From: Thermohalobaculum sp038534135 | Lineage (GTDB): Bacteria > Pseudomonadota > Alphaproteobacteria > Rhodobacterales > Rhodobacteraceae | DNA: 64,000 nt | NCBI GenBank assembly: GCA_038534135.1 | Contig: JBCAXJ010000007.1 | Coordinates: 44,372 to 108,371, forward strand | Reading direction: 5' to 3' | Shown here: positions 51,898 to 60,062 of the stretch, piece after piece | How positions within the stretch are numbered: position 1 is the stretch's first letter | Layout of the letters: every line of letters starts with the position of its first letter | Program-made: the position numbers and the translations under genes | Notes under the pieces: model-generated | Told to the model about the DNA's origin: nothing | What the model saw: only the letters and a program-made list of their open reading frames with translations | Databases searched by the model: none

Positions 51898-53070
51898 ATG
51901 TCCGACGATACGCGCAGTCTGATCCTCGACGTCTACGACACCGTCGCGGATCCGTCGCTCTGGCAAGGTGTGCTCGACAGGTTCGCCAAGGCACTGGATG
52001 CCAAGGGTTTCGTGATCTTCGAACTCAACGGCTATGGCGACGACCGCGTGCTGAGCGCTTCGCATTATAGTGCCTACCATCAGCCCGATCTCTTGCAGGC
52101 CTATATCGATGTGTATCGGGAATGGGAGCTGAAAGATCAGGACACGTTCGAGGCCCACTCCCTGGCGGCTGACGGCATCGATCTGATTGACGACAGCGTG
52201 CTGGCGACGTCGGATGAAGAGCTTTTCAGAACCCCGAACGCAGCGCAATTGCTGGACTATGGCATTCGGCACCGCCATGCGGGGTTGCTGAACAAGGACA
52301 ATACCACGCGATCCCGCTTCTCGGTGCAGCTTGCTGCGGACCGGGGACGTCTGACGCCCGAGGAGCAGGACCGGATGCGCGTCGTCCTGCCGCACATTGC
52401 AAAGGCCCTGGATCTGGGGCGGCCCGCGGCACGGTTGGTTGCCGAGCATCGCGGAATGATCGAGGCGATGGATCGCCTGCGCATCGGCGTCTGTATCCTC
52501 GATGCGACAGGCCGGGCAATCACAACCAATCAGGAATTCGATCGTCAACGCGACGCCTACGGCGCTTTTCGCGTCGATCACGATGGTCGCCTGCGGCTGC
52601 ACGATGAAGCCGATCATGGCCAGTTTCAGGCGTTGATGCAGGATGCGTTCAATCACGGAAAACACGGCGCCAGGCCGCGCAAGGAAGCCGTGCCGATCTC
52701 CCGCGACGGCGAACGTGGCGCGTTGAGCGTCGAGCTTGTGCCGATCGAGAACATCGCGGAGATGGGCACTACGCGTCTCGACGGCGTGATCCTGTATTCG
52801 CTGGACACCAGCCAACCGGTTCAGTGCGACTCAACGCTCTTGCGGCACATCTATGGCCTGACCGGCGCTGAAAGCCAACTCATCGAGATGCTCAGCGAAG
52901 GCCTGACAAATGCCGAGATTGCCGAGCGCCGAGCCCGGTCGGTCGCGACCGTGAACGCGCAGATCAAGTCGCTCTTGTCCAAGACCCAGTGCACCAACCG
53001 CACCCAGCTTGTTCGCCTGCTGATGGATTTCGGGGTCGACTATCTCGTCGCCCCACGTATGGCGGTTTGA
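51898..53070 (+). CDS. LuxR-type helix-turn-helix transcriptional regulator
   Basis: The 390-residue regulator has a long N-terminal sensory region with a PAS-like segment (about 185-300; RLRIGVCILDATGRAITTNQ) and a C-terminal LuxR-type DNA-binding domain, YGLTGAESQLIEMLSEGLTNAEIAERRARSVATVN in parts. The signal is unknown; there is no autoinducer-binding domain of the classic type. It begins 153 bases after the GST gene and could regulate the GST or the divergent hydrolase pair. Confidence 0.82.
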   Translation: MSDDTRSLILDVYDTVADPSLWQGVLDRFAKALDAKGFVIFELNGYGDDRVLSASHYSAYHQPDLLQAYIDVYREWELKDQDTFEAHSLAADGIDLIDDSVLATSDEELFRTPNAAQLLDYGIRHRHAGLLNKDNTTRSRFSVQLAADRGRLTPEEQDRMRVVLPHIAKALDLGRPAARLVAEHRGMIEAMDRLRIGVCILDATGRAITTNQEFDRQRDAYGAFRVDHDGRLRLHDEADHGQFQALMQDAFNHGKHGARPRKEAVPISRDGERGALSVELVPIENIAEMGTTRLDGVILYSLDTSQPVQCDSTLLRHIYGLTGAESQLIEMLSEGLTNAEIAERRARSVATVNAQIKSLLSKTQCTNRTQLVRLLMDFGVDYLVAPRMAV

Positions 53071-53114
53071 ACCAGCCATTGTCCGTCCGGCTCTCGGCAC
53101 TGTAAGATCGCGCC

Positions 53115-54230
53115 ATGTCGCCCCTCCGGCAAGAGATCGATGATCAGGCCCGCCTCATTGGCTTTCATGATGTCGGCATCGCCACGCCTGGTTCGATTTC
53201 CGCTGCTGGTGGGCGGTTGCGCGCATGGCTCGCGGCTGGGAACCATGGCGATATGTCCTGGATGGCCGATCGGGCGCATTGGCGCGGCGACCCGACGGCG
53301 CTCTGGCCCGAGGCGCGATCGATCATCATGCTGGCGGAAAGCTATGGGCCGGATCGCGATCCTCTGGACGTACTGGCGCGTCCCGATCAGGCGGCGATCA
53401 GTGTGTATGCCAAGGGTAAGGATTACCACGACACGGTCAAGAAACGGCTCAAGCGTCTCGGCCGTTGGCTGATCGACCAGGCGGGCGGCGAGATCAAGGT
53501 GTTCGTCGACACGGCGCCCTTGATGGAGAAACCGTTGGCAGAGGCCGCTGGTCTCGGCTGGCAGGGAAAACACACGAACGTGGTGTCGCGCCAGCTCGGG
53601 TCGTGGTTCTTCCTCGGCGCGATCTTCACGACGCTCGAGCTTGAAGCCGATATGACCGAGATCGACCATTGCGGATCGTGCCGTAAGTGCCTCGACATCT
53701 GTCCGACGGCGGCCTTTCCCGCACCTTATCAGCTTGATGCGCGCCGCTGCATCTCGTACCTGACGATCGAGCTTAAGGGCCCGATCCCGCGTGATCTGCG
53801 GCCAGCGATCGGCAATCGGATCTACGGCTGTGACGATTGCCTCGCGGTCTGTCCCTGGAACAAGTTCGCGAAGACCGCGGCGGAGGTCTACGCGGCACGC
53901 CCCGGCACCGACGACCCAGCGCTGGCGGATCTGCTCGCGCTGGACGATGCAGCATTCCGCGAACTCTATCGCGGCTCCCCTATCAAGCGGATCGGGCGCG
54001 GCCGTTTTCTGCGCAATGTCCTGATAGCGGTTGGAAACTCGAAAGACCCGACGTTGCAGGAGCCGGTTGCCCGTCTTCTCGAAGACCCAGATCCTCTTGT
54101 CCGAGGAGCGGCGGTCTGGGCATTCGCACGCCTCTCGGACCCGGAATCCCTGACCGCCGCATATCATTGTGATCCCGACCCAGACGTTGCCGAGGAGTGG
54201 CGCCTCGCGCTCGCCGGGATGCGGGGTTGA
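53115..54230 (+). CDS. queG: Epoxyqueuosine reductase QueG
   Basis: QueG reduces epoxyqueuosine to queuosine in tRNA using cobalamin and two 4Fe-4S clusters. The 371-residue protein has the N-terminal domain with VDTAPLMEKPLAEAAGLGWQGKHTN (read in parts), the ferredoxin-like cluster motifs CGSCRKCLDICP and CDDCLAVCPWN, and a C-terminal HEAT-like segment (DPDPLVRGAAVWAFARL). The ATG lies 44 bases after the LuxR-type gene. Confidence 0.95.
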   Translation: MSPLRQEIDDQARLIGFHDVGIATPGSISAAGGRLRAWLAAGNHGDMSWMADRAHWRGDPTALWPEARSIIMLAESYGPDRDPLDVLARPDQAAISVYAKGKDYHDTVKKRLKRLGRWLIDQAGGEIKVFVDTAPLMEKPLAEAAGLGWQGKHTNVVSRQLGSWFFLGAIFTTLELEADMTEIDHCGSCRKCLDICPTAAFPAPYQLDARRCISYLTIELKGPIPRDLRPAIGNRIYGCDDCLAVCPWNKFAKTAAEVYAARPGTDDPALADLLALDDAAFRELYRGSPIKRIGRGRFLRNVLIAVGNSKDPTLQEPVARLLEDPDPLVRGAAVWAFARLSDPESLTAAYHCDPDPDVAEEWRLALAGMRG

Positions 54231-54281
54231 CATGGCACGATCACCCACGCACATCGCCATCGAGCGTTCGCAGGAGCCCCC

Positions 54282-55151
54282 ATGCTTCCCCTTGTAATCC
54301 CGTTCCCGAATATCGATCCGGCGATCTTCACGCTGGATCTGGGCGGCTTCCAATTCTCACTTCGCTGGTATGCGTTGGCCTATATCGGTGGGTTGGTCCT
54401 CGGCTGGCGCCTGATGGTCTGGTTGATGCGCCGTCCGGCGTTGTGGCCGCACAATCGGTCGCCGATGCGGATCGAGGAACCCGAGGAGATGCTGACCTGG
54501 ATGGTTCTCGGCGTGGTGCTCGGCGGGCGTCTGGGGTTCGTGCTGTTCTACAATCCCTCCTACTACGCGCAAAACCCGCTCGAGATCATTCAGGTCTGGC
54601 AGGGTGGCATGTCCTTTCATGGCGGATTTCTGGGCGTGATCGTTGCCACGCTGCTGTTCACGCGCGCCAAGGGCATCCCGCTCTGGCAAGCCTCGGACGC
54701 CGTGGCGCTGGCCACCCCGACGGGACTGCTGTTCGGCCGTTTGGCCAACTTCATCAATGGCGAACTCTACGGCCGAGCGACCGATGTCTGGTGGGCGATG
54801 CAGTTCCCGACGATTGCACCGAACGGTTTGCGCGACTGGACCAACCTGACCGAGCCGCGCCACCCCAGCCAGCTCTACGAAGCCTTTCTCGAAGGCTTGG
54901 TCCTTTTCGTCGTTATGTGGGGGATCGCGGTGCGGGGCGGGCTGAAACGCCCGGGCCTGATGGTTGGGATCTTCTTCTTCGGCTATGGGCTGTCGCGCTT
55001 TGTGGTGGAATTCTTCCGCCAGTGGGATGCACAACTCTCGGAGATGGTCGCAGCCTACGGCATCACCATGGGCCAGATCCTGTCGCTTCCGATGATCCTG
55101 ATCGGCCTCGTCATGATTGCCAACGCGCTCCGGCGGCCCGCCGTCGCGTGA
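54282..55151 (+). CDS. lgt: Prolipoprotein diacylglyceryl transferase
   Basis: Lgt adds diacylglycerol to the lipobox Cys of preprolipoproteins in the inner membrane. The 289-residue protein has about seven membrane helices, the FHGGFLG segment with its essential His, and the Lgt signature GRLANFINGELYGR. RHPSQLYEAFLEG is a third conserved piece. The start is ATG 54282 with AGGAG upstream. The last four bases overlap the GTG of the following methyltransferase gene. Confidence 0.97.
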   Translation: MLPLVIPFPNIDPAIFTLDLGGFQFSLRWYALAYIGGLVLGWRLMVWLMRRPALWPHNRSPMRIEEPEEMLTWMVLGVVLGGRLGFVLFYNPSYYAQNPLEIIQVWQGGMSFHGGFLGVIVATLLFTRAKGIPLWQASDAVALATPTGLLFGRLANFINGELYGRATDVWWAMQFPTIAPNGLRDWTNLTEPRHPSQLYEAFLEGLVLFVVMWGIAVRGGLKRPGLMVGIFFFGYGLSRFVVEFFRQWDAQLSEMVAAYGITMGQILSLPMILIGLVMIANALRRPAVA

Positions 55152-56176
55152 CCGATCTTGAAAGGCAGATCCGGGCGGAGATCGCACAAACCGGGCCAAT
55201 GCCGGTATCGCGGTACATGGAGCTTTGTCTGACGCATCCCGAGCACGGATACTACGTCAAGCGTGGTCCGTTTGGCGTGGACGGAGACTTCACCACCGCA
55301 CCCGAGATATCCCAGATGTTTGGCGAGCTGATCGGTCTTTGGCTGCTGCAGGTCTGGCAGGACCAGGGTTGCCCTGCGCCTATTCGGCTGGTCGAACTTG
55401 GTCCCGGCCGAGGCACGCTGATGGCAGACGCGCTGCGTGCGGCCAGCATGGTTCCGGCCTTTGGCGAAGCGGCGGATCTGTGGCTTATCGAGGTGTCTCC
55501 CCGGTTGCGGGCGTTGCAATTTGCCAAGCTTCCCGAGGCTCAATGGGCGGACCGGCTGGAAGAGGTACCGGACGGACCGACGCTGCTGGTTGCCAATGAG
55601 TTCTTCGATGCATTGCCGATCCGGCAGTTCATCACGGGTCCGAATGAGACGACCGAGATCCTTGTCGGATGCGATCCGACCGGCGCTTTGACCATGGGTC
55701 GTTTCGAGCCCCCACGCGCTGAAGACGGCCCGATTGGCTGGACGGAAGTGTCCCCGGCACAAGAGCCCATCACCCGAGAAATCTCGCGCCGGATCACCCA
55801 GTACGGGGGCTCCGCATTGGTGATCGACTATGGCTACCGCGCCGATGACCGACCGAATGGCCCAACCCTTCAAGCGGTTCGACAGCATGAGAAAGTGCCA
55901 CCGCTGACCGCTCCCGGTGATTGCGACCTGACGTGGCTGGTGGACTTCGACCGGCTCGCTACTCAGTTGCCGGCGCCCCATGTTACCACGCAAGGGGCGT
56001 TCCTCGCCGCCATCGGAATTGGTCAGCGTGCTGAGGCGCTGGCGGCTCGCGACCCTGGGCAAACTGACTCGATCGCCGCAGATCTCCACCGCTTGACGGC
56101 ACCGGACCAGATGGGAACTCTGTTCAAGGTGCTCGCCGCCGTGCCGGAGACCGCTCCACTGCCCCCCGGCTTCTGA
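55148..56176 (+). CDS. MidA/NDUFAF7-family SAM-dependent methyltransferase
   Basis: The 342-residue protein matches the MidA/NDUFAF7 family, whose mitochondrial member methylates an arginine of complex I. Features are PMPVSRYMELCLTHPEHGYY, the GDFTTAPEISQMFGELIGLW segment, the SAM-binding VELGPGRGTLMADALRA, and ANEFFDALPIRQF. The GTG at 55148 is chosen because it overlaps the lgt stop (GTGA) and gives the conserved N-terminus; a much longer frame runs through lgt. It forms an operon with lgt and pgeF. Confidence 0.88.
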   Translation: MTDLERQIRAEIAQTGPMPVSRYMELCLTHPEHGYYVKRGPFGVDGDFTTAPEISQMFGELIGLWLLQVWQDQGCPAPIRLVELGPGRGTLMADALRAASMVPAFGEAADLWLIEVSPRLRALQFAKLPEAQWADRLEEVPDGPTLLVANEFFDALPIRQFITGPNETTEILVGCDPTGALTMGRFEPPRAEDGPIGWTEVSPAQEPITREISRRITQYGGSALVIDYGYRADDRPNGPTLQAVRQHEKVPPLTAPGDCDLTWLVDFDRLATQLPAPHVTTQGAFLAAIGIGQRAEALAARDPGQTDSIAADLHRLTAPDQMGTLFKVLAAVPETAPLPPGF

Positions 56177-56188
56177 GGAGGACGACCG

Positions 56189-56935
56189 ATGCCCAATCCC
56201 ATCCGCTCCGACGTGCTTGACGGCATTGCGCATGGCTTCTTCACGCGCGAGGGCGGGGTCTCCGAAGGTATTTATTCAGGGCTCAATGGTGGTCAGGGCT
56301 CGAAGGACGCGCCGGAGGCCGTCGCCGAGAACCGGCGCCGTATCACCGATCATCTTGGCGCTGCGCACTTGGCTTCGGTCAACCAGGTCCACTCGCCCGA
56401 TTGCATCGTGGTCGATGGCCCTCTGGAAGAGCGCCCGCGCGCCGATGCGATGGTCTCGAACACGCCCGGCATCGCAATTGCTGTCCTCACCGCCGACTGC
56501 ACGCCGGTCCTGTTTGCCGACCGCGAGGCGGGCGTGATCGGTGCGGCGCATGCCGGATGGAAGGGCGCAATCGGCGGCGTGCTGGAAACCACGCTCGATA
56601 CGATGATCACACTCGGCGCCGACCGCGCGCGGATCGAGGCTGCCATCGGTCCCGTCATCTCGCAGCGCGCCTACGAGGTTGGACCGGAGTTCGTAGAACG
56701 CTTCCTGGATGAGGACCCGGACAACGCGCGCTTCTTCGCCGGAGGACAGGGCGACCGCGCCATGTTCGACCTGCCCGGGTATTGCCGCGAGCGCTTGCGC
56801 GCTGCCGGAATCGACCGTGCCGAATGGATTGGCCACTGCACCTATTCCGACGAAAAACGGTTCTATTCCTACCGCCGGTCGTGCCATCGGTCCGAGCCCG
56901 ACTACGGCCGCCTCGTCTCCGCCATCCGTCTCTAG
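56189..56935 (+). CDS. pgeF: Peptidoglycan editing factor/purine nucleoside phosphorylase-like protein (laccase domain)
   Basis: The 248-residue protein is of the YfiH/PgeF family, linked to peptidoglycan editing and to purine nucleoside phosphorolysis. It contains the zinc/copper-site residues in VNQVHSPDCIVVDG (His), TADCTPVLFAD (Cys) and GAAHAGWKGAIGGVLE (His), and ends with SYRRSCHRSEPDYGR. GAGGAGGAC precedes the ATG. It is the last gene of the lgt operon and is followed by a likely terminator. Confidence 0.9.
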   Translation: MPNPIRSDVLDGIAHGFFTREGGVSEGIYSGLNGGQGSKDAPEAVAENRRRITDHLGAAHLASVNQVHSPDCIVVDGPLEERPRADAMVSNTPGIAIAVLTADCTPVLFADREAGVIGAAHAGWKGAIGGVLETTLDTMITLGADRARIEAAIGPVISQRAYEVGPEFVERFLDEDPDNARFFAGGQGDRAMFDLPGYCRERLRAAGIDRAEWIGHCTYSDEKRFYSYRRSCHRSEPDYGRLVSAIRL

Positions 56936-57019
56936 AATCGGCGCCGCGCCCATCCGGTCATCTCGCGAGAGCCGGACTAAACCGATGACCGTTGGTCGGC
57001 AGGGCCATGCGCAAGGTTC

Positions 57020-57040
57020 AAATCTCGGGAGATTTTTTTG
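57020..57040 (+). terminator. Probable Rho-independent terminator downstream of pgeF
   Basis: AAATCT (57020-57025), loop CGGG, AGATTT (57030-57035) run into a T stretch. It lies 85 bases after the pgeF stop in an otherwise featureless 287-base gap (56936-57222). The stem is short, so confidence is moderate. Confidence 0.5.
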
Positions 57041-57222
57041 TGTTTTGCTCAGCGCATTCGAAAGGGCGTAGCCAGCAGCGTCGCTTAAATGATCGGACTC
57101 GCTTGAGTGAGGGTATACGCGATAGATATCATCTGGGATGACGCGCCGGCTATTTCGGGGGAATGCAAGCGAACTGCTTTGGTGCACAGAAGCGTAGCAC
57201 TTCCGAGTAGCGAGTGGTGCAG

Positions 57223-58320
57223 CTACCCCGTTCGTTGGCCATGACATCTTATAAGGGCTGCCAGCCGATACACGCCGTGGACCATCTTGCCGTATGGCAG
57301 GGTCACGAACAGCGCGAGCACGAAGCCCAGATGGATCGACAGCAACCAGCCCATTGCCGAGGTGTGACGCCAGAACAGCAGCGCGAGCCCTGTTCCTGCT
57401 GTGGAGAACAGCAGCGCGAGCAGGCCGGTGTCCATGCCCCAAAGCTCTCGTGCGTCCGGCCCGGGCTCGGTCTGCAGCTTGACCGCAAACAGCCAACCGG
57501 TGCCGATCATCAGCATCACGCCGCCGACTGTGCCGAGCACCACGGGCATCGAATACCAGCTATACGGCGCCTGCCAGCCAAGCCCGTAGTCCATGACGGT
57601 GCCCGCTGAAGTCGCTGCGAAACAGAGCAAAAAACCCCACATCGTCAGCAGATGTGCATACCGCCGGGCCTGGATGTGACCATCGTTCAGATCGTTGCAG
57701 CCCTCGCCACCACTGCCCAGGTGCCGCGTTGTGGCCGCGTCCTTCAATGCTGCCGTGATGGCGCTTAAGCTCACCCGCCCACCGCCATGCACCCGCCAAT
57801 AGGACACGACGCCTAGGATCATCGCCAGGATCGCCCAACCGAAAGTCAACCCGCCGAGCCAGACCATGGTGTTGTGCGGGATCACGGCATAGAACGCTCC
57901 CTCGCCGCGATGCACGCCGGTGAGAACGTCATTCTCGATCAACAGGATCGAAGCGATCATCACGGCCGCGAGCGCCAGGGCCGTGATCATCGATACCACC
58001 GCTCCGTTCCGCTCGAACAGTCGTCCCAGCGGTTTCGGCCAGGCATGTTCGGCATAGGTCTCCACCCGGACCCGCGCCAGTGTCGCGGGCAGGTTCAGCC
58101 CGAACTCATGTGGCGGCGCGTATTGGCAGGCGTGCCAGCAGCCCTTGCAGTTGTGACAGAGATTGGCGAGGTGGCCGAGGTCTCCGTCCGAGAACGCCCG
58201 CCGCGTGAACATGTCCGGGAAAACCGGGCAGTAGCTCTCGCAATAGCGGCAGGCGTTGCAGATTTCCGAGGCGCGGCGTGCTTCGTCCATCACACCGGAA
58301 GACTTTGAGAGATCGAGCAT
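57223..58320 (-). CDS. tcuB: Tricarballylate utilisation protein TcuB (Fe-S/membrane electron carrier)
   Basis: TcuB re-oxidises the flavin of TcuA during tricarballylate catabolism and passes electrons to the membrane. The 365-residue protein begins, from the ATG at 58320, with two 4Fe-4S motifs, CNACRYCESYCPVFP and CHNCKGCWHACQYAPP, and then has about six membrane helices with several His suited to haem binding. A longer frame upstream lies inside tcuA. GGAGCGGG precedes the ATG, ten bases after the tcuA stop. No tcuC transporter gene is present here. Confidence 0.88.
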   Translation of the reverse strand: MLDLSKSSGVMDEARRASEICNACRYCESYCPVFPDMFTRRAFSDGDLGHLANLCHNCKGCWHACQYAPPHEFGLNLPATLARVRVETYAEHAWPKPLGRLFERNGAVVSMITALALAAVMIASILLIENDVLTGVHRGEGAFYAVIPHNTMVWLGGLTFGWAILAMILGVVSYWRVHGGGRVSLSAITAALKDAATTRHLGSGGEGCNDLNDGHIQARRYAHLLTMWGFLLCFAATSAGTVMDYGLGWQAPYSWYSMPVVLGTVGGVMLMIGTGWLFAVKLQTEPGPDARELWGMDTGLLALLFSTAGTGLALLFWRHTSAMGWLLSIHLGFVLALFVTLPYGKMVHGVYRLAALIRCHGQRTG

Positions 58321-58330
58321 TTCCCGCTCC

Positions 58331-59725
58331 TCAGTTGCGTGCGTAGCTGGCGGCGCCCTGGCCTGCCTTGCGCCCAAATACCGACCCGATGGTGATCCCG
58401 ATCCCCGCCAGATAACCTTGGCCCAGCACGTTCCCGGCCATGATCTCTCCGGCAGCCCAGATGTTCGCCGTAGGACGCCCATCCGCCATCTGGACTTTGG
58501 CGCCCTCATCGACCGTGACGCCCATATAGGTAAAGGTGATGCCGGTCCGCATCGGGAAAGCGAAATAAGGCGGCTGGTCTATCGGGCGCGCCCAGTTGGT
58601 CTTGTCCGGTGTCAGACCTCGCGTTCGGCAGCCATCGTGCACCGTGGTGTCGAAGTCACCCGGCGTGCAGGCGGTGTTGTAGTCTGTGACGGTCTTGCTC
58701 AGCGCTGCCGGATCTAGCCCGACGGCCTCGGCCAAGCCCTCGATCGTCTCGGATTGCAAAGGTGGCCAAAGCGACGGCATAAACAGCTCAAGCGCTTTGG
58801 AGTCCAAAACCGAATACGCGATCTGATCCGGTTGCTGCGCGATCAGCCGCCCCCAGATGGCATAGCGCTTGGGCCAGAAATCCTCGCCCTCATCGTAGAA
58901 CCGCTCAGCCCGGTTGTTGACCATGATCGAGAACGGAACCGAGTCGATCCGGCTGACAATGCCCGCATCGTATTTCGGTGCCCGGGCATCCAGCGCGATT
59001 GCGTGACACTGATCGGCCTCGGCCACACGCTCCATACCGTGATCCAGCAGAGATCGCAGGAGTGTGCCCTTGGCGAATTGCGTCCCGCGCACGATGAAGT
59101 TCCGCGCGGCGGAGCCCCAGGCCTCTTCTAGCCAGTCGAGATTGGCTTGAAAGCCGCCGGATGCCGTCACCAGCGTGCGTGCATGCACGATCTGATCGAA
59201 GCCGCGACTGCGCACGCGGGCGGCGTTGAAGAAGCCGTCTTCAATCTCGAGCTCGGTGATCTCGGTATCGTAAAGGACAGTCACGCCCTTGGCGTCTGCA
59301 TGGCGGTACAGTGCATTCAACAACGCCTTTCCGCCGCCGAGGAAGAAGGGGTTGGTTCGGTCCAATGACAGTGTGCCGCCAAGTGCCTTCTGAAACCGCA
59401 CACCGCGATCGCCCATCCAGCGGGCGACATGGGCGCTTTCGGCGATGGTCATGCGGGCGAGCTTTTCGTTCGTCTTGCCAGCTGTGACCCGCATCAGGTC
59501 ATCCATGTACTCGTCGACTGAGTATTCGCCGGTCAGCACATCCGTCGGCGCGTCGTGCGCGGCCCGATGATTGCGGACATGCCGTGAGTTGCCGCCGCGG
59601 AAACCCTTTGGTGCTGCCTCGCAGACCAGCACCGACAGGCCGCGTTCTGCGGCCTCGATCGCTGCGCACATGGCCGCGTTGCCGCCGCCGGCGACCAGCA
59701 CATCGTAAGGTCCGAGATCTTGCAA
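58331..59725 (-). CDS. tcuA: FAD-dependent tricarballylate dehydrogenase TcuA
   Basis: TcuA oxidises tricarballylate to cis-aconitate in enteric bacteria. The 464-residue protein has the FAD-binding YDVLVAGGGNAAMCAAIEAAERG at the N-terminus, FRGGNSRHVRNHR, and the C-terminal NIWAAGEIMAGNVLGQGYLAG. The start is placed at TTG 59725, with GGAG upstream and the family-like start LQDLGPYDVLV; an ATG at 59764 would overlap the TGTATACA operator and has no ribosome binding site. It precedes tcuB by ten bases. The true substrate here could be another tricarboxylate. Confidence 0.87.
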   Translation of the reverse strand: MQDLGPYDVLVAGGGNAAMCAAIEAAERGLSVLVCEAAPKGFRGGNSRHVRNHRAAHDAPTDVLTGEYSVDEYMDDLMRVTAGKTNEKLARMTIAESAHVARWMGDRGVRFQKALGGTLSLDRTNPFFLGGGKALLNALYRHADAKGVTVLYDTEITELEIEDGFFNAARVRSRGFDQIVHARTLVTASGGFQANLDWLEEAWGSAARNFIVRGTQFAKGTLLRSLLDHGMERVAEADQCHAIALDARAPKYDAGIVSRIDSVPFSIMVNNRAERFYDEGEDFWPKRYAIWGRLIAQQPDQIAYSVLDSKALELFMPSLWPPLQSETIEGLAEAVGLDPAALSKTVTDYNTACTPGDFDTTVHDGCRTRGLTPDKTNWARPIDQPPYFAFPMRTGITFTYMGVTVDEGAKVQMADGRPTANIWAAGEIMAGNVLGQGYLAGIGITIGSVFGRKAGQGAASYARN

Positions 59726-59755
59726 AAGGCTGGCTCCGCGGCTGATTCTATGATA

Positions 59756-59773
59756 TGTATACATTTGTATACA
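59756..59773. promoter_or_regulatory. Tandem TGTATACA palindromes, probable operator
   Basis: TGTATACA occurs at 59756-59763 and 59766-59773, ten bases apart (one helical turn), in the region between divergent tcuA and the 69-residue gene. TGTATACA-type palindromes are typical of GntR-family (FadR subfamily) operators, so this is probably a repressor site controlling both directions. No regulator gene is adjacent in the window. Confidence 0.55.
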
Positions 59774-59794
59774 GATATTTCAAAGGAGGAACCA

Positions 59795-60004
59795 ATGCTG
59801 GACATCGCCTGGCCGACGGATCGTGCACGGACCGCCTTGTTGCTGGCACGCGGAGAACTCGACGACGAAATCCGAAGTTATCCAACGCCGATCTCGGGTT
59901 GCGATGCGCAATACAACCACCTGCTTGCCGAACGCCGTCGCGTTCACGCTGCACTGGAAGCTTTGGACGCTGACATCCACATCCCGACGCCGCGCGCTCC
60001 CTGA
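59795..60004 (+). CDS. Small protein (69 aa) upstream of Rieske oxygenase
   Basis: This protein is not recognised. It is 69 residues long, beginning MLDIAWPTDRARTALLLARG, acidic and Ala/Leu/Arg-rich, with probable helices (LLAERRRVHAALEALDADI), no signal peptide or Cys. It has a near-perfect AAAGGAGG ribosome binding site six bases before the ATG and sits directly downstream of the TGTATACA operator, so it is very likely translated. It is 58 bases ahead of the oxygenase gene and may be an accessory subunit or regulator. Confidence 0.65.
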   Translation: MLDIAWPTDRARTALLLARGELDDEIRSYPTPISGCDAQYNHLLAERRRVHAALEALDADIHIPTPRAP

Positions 60005-60013
60005 GGGTCTTGC

Positions 60014-60062
60014 GGCAGTCTCTCGGCTCTGTCTTCATTGGGACAAAGAGTTAGGGACTGCC
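60014..60062 (+). promoter_or_regulatory. Stable hairpin ending at the Rieske oxygenase start codon
   Basis: GGCAGTC (60014-60020) pairs with GACTGCC (60056-60062), whose last base directly precedes the ATG. Inside, CTCTGTC (60027-60033) pairs with GAC-AA-AGAG (60042-60050). The AGGGA region that would be the ribosome binding site lies in the right arm, so folding should hide it. This suggests translational control of the oxygenase. Confidence 0.5.

Noticed and set aside
54197..55147. Upstream extension of the MidA-type methyltransferase frame through lgt
   Set aside because: It overlaps lgt entirely and has no conserved residues; the GTG at 55148 gives the family N-terminus and a 4-base overlap.
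57011..57035. T-arm-like GGTTCAAATCTC near 57013
   Set aside because: No acceptor, D or anticodon stem can be formed; the following inverted repeat and T run fit a terminator better.
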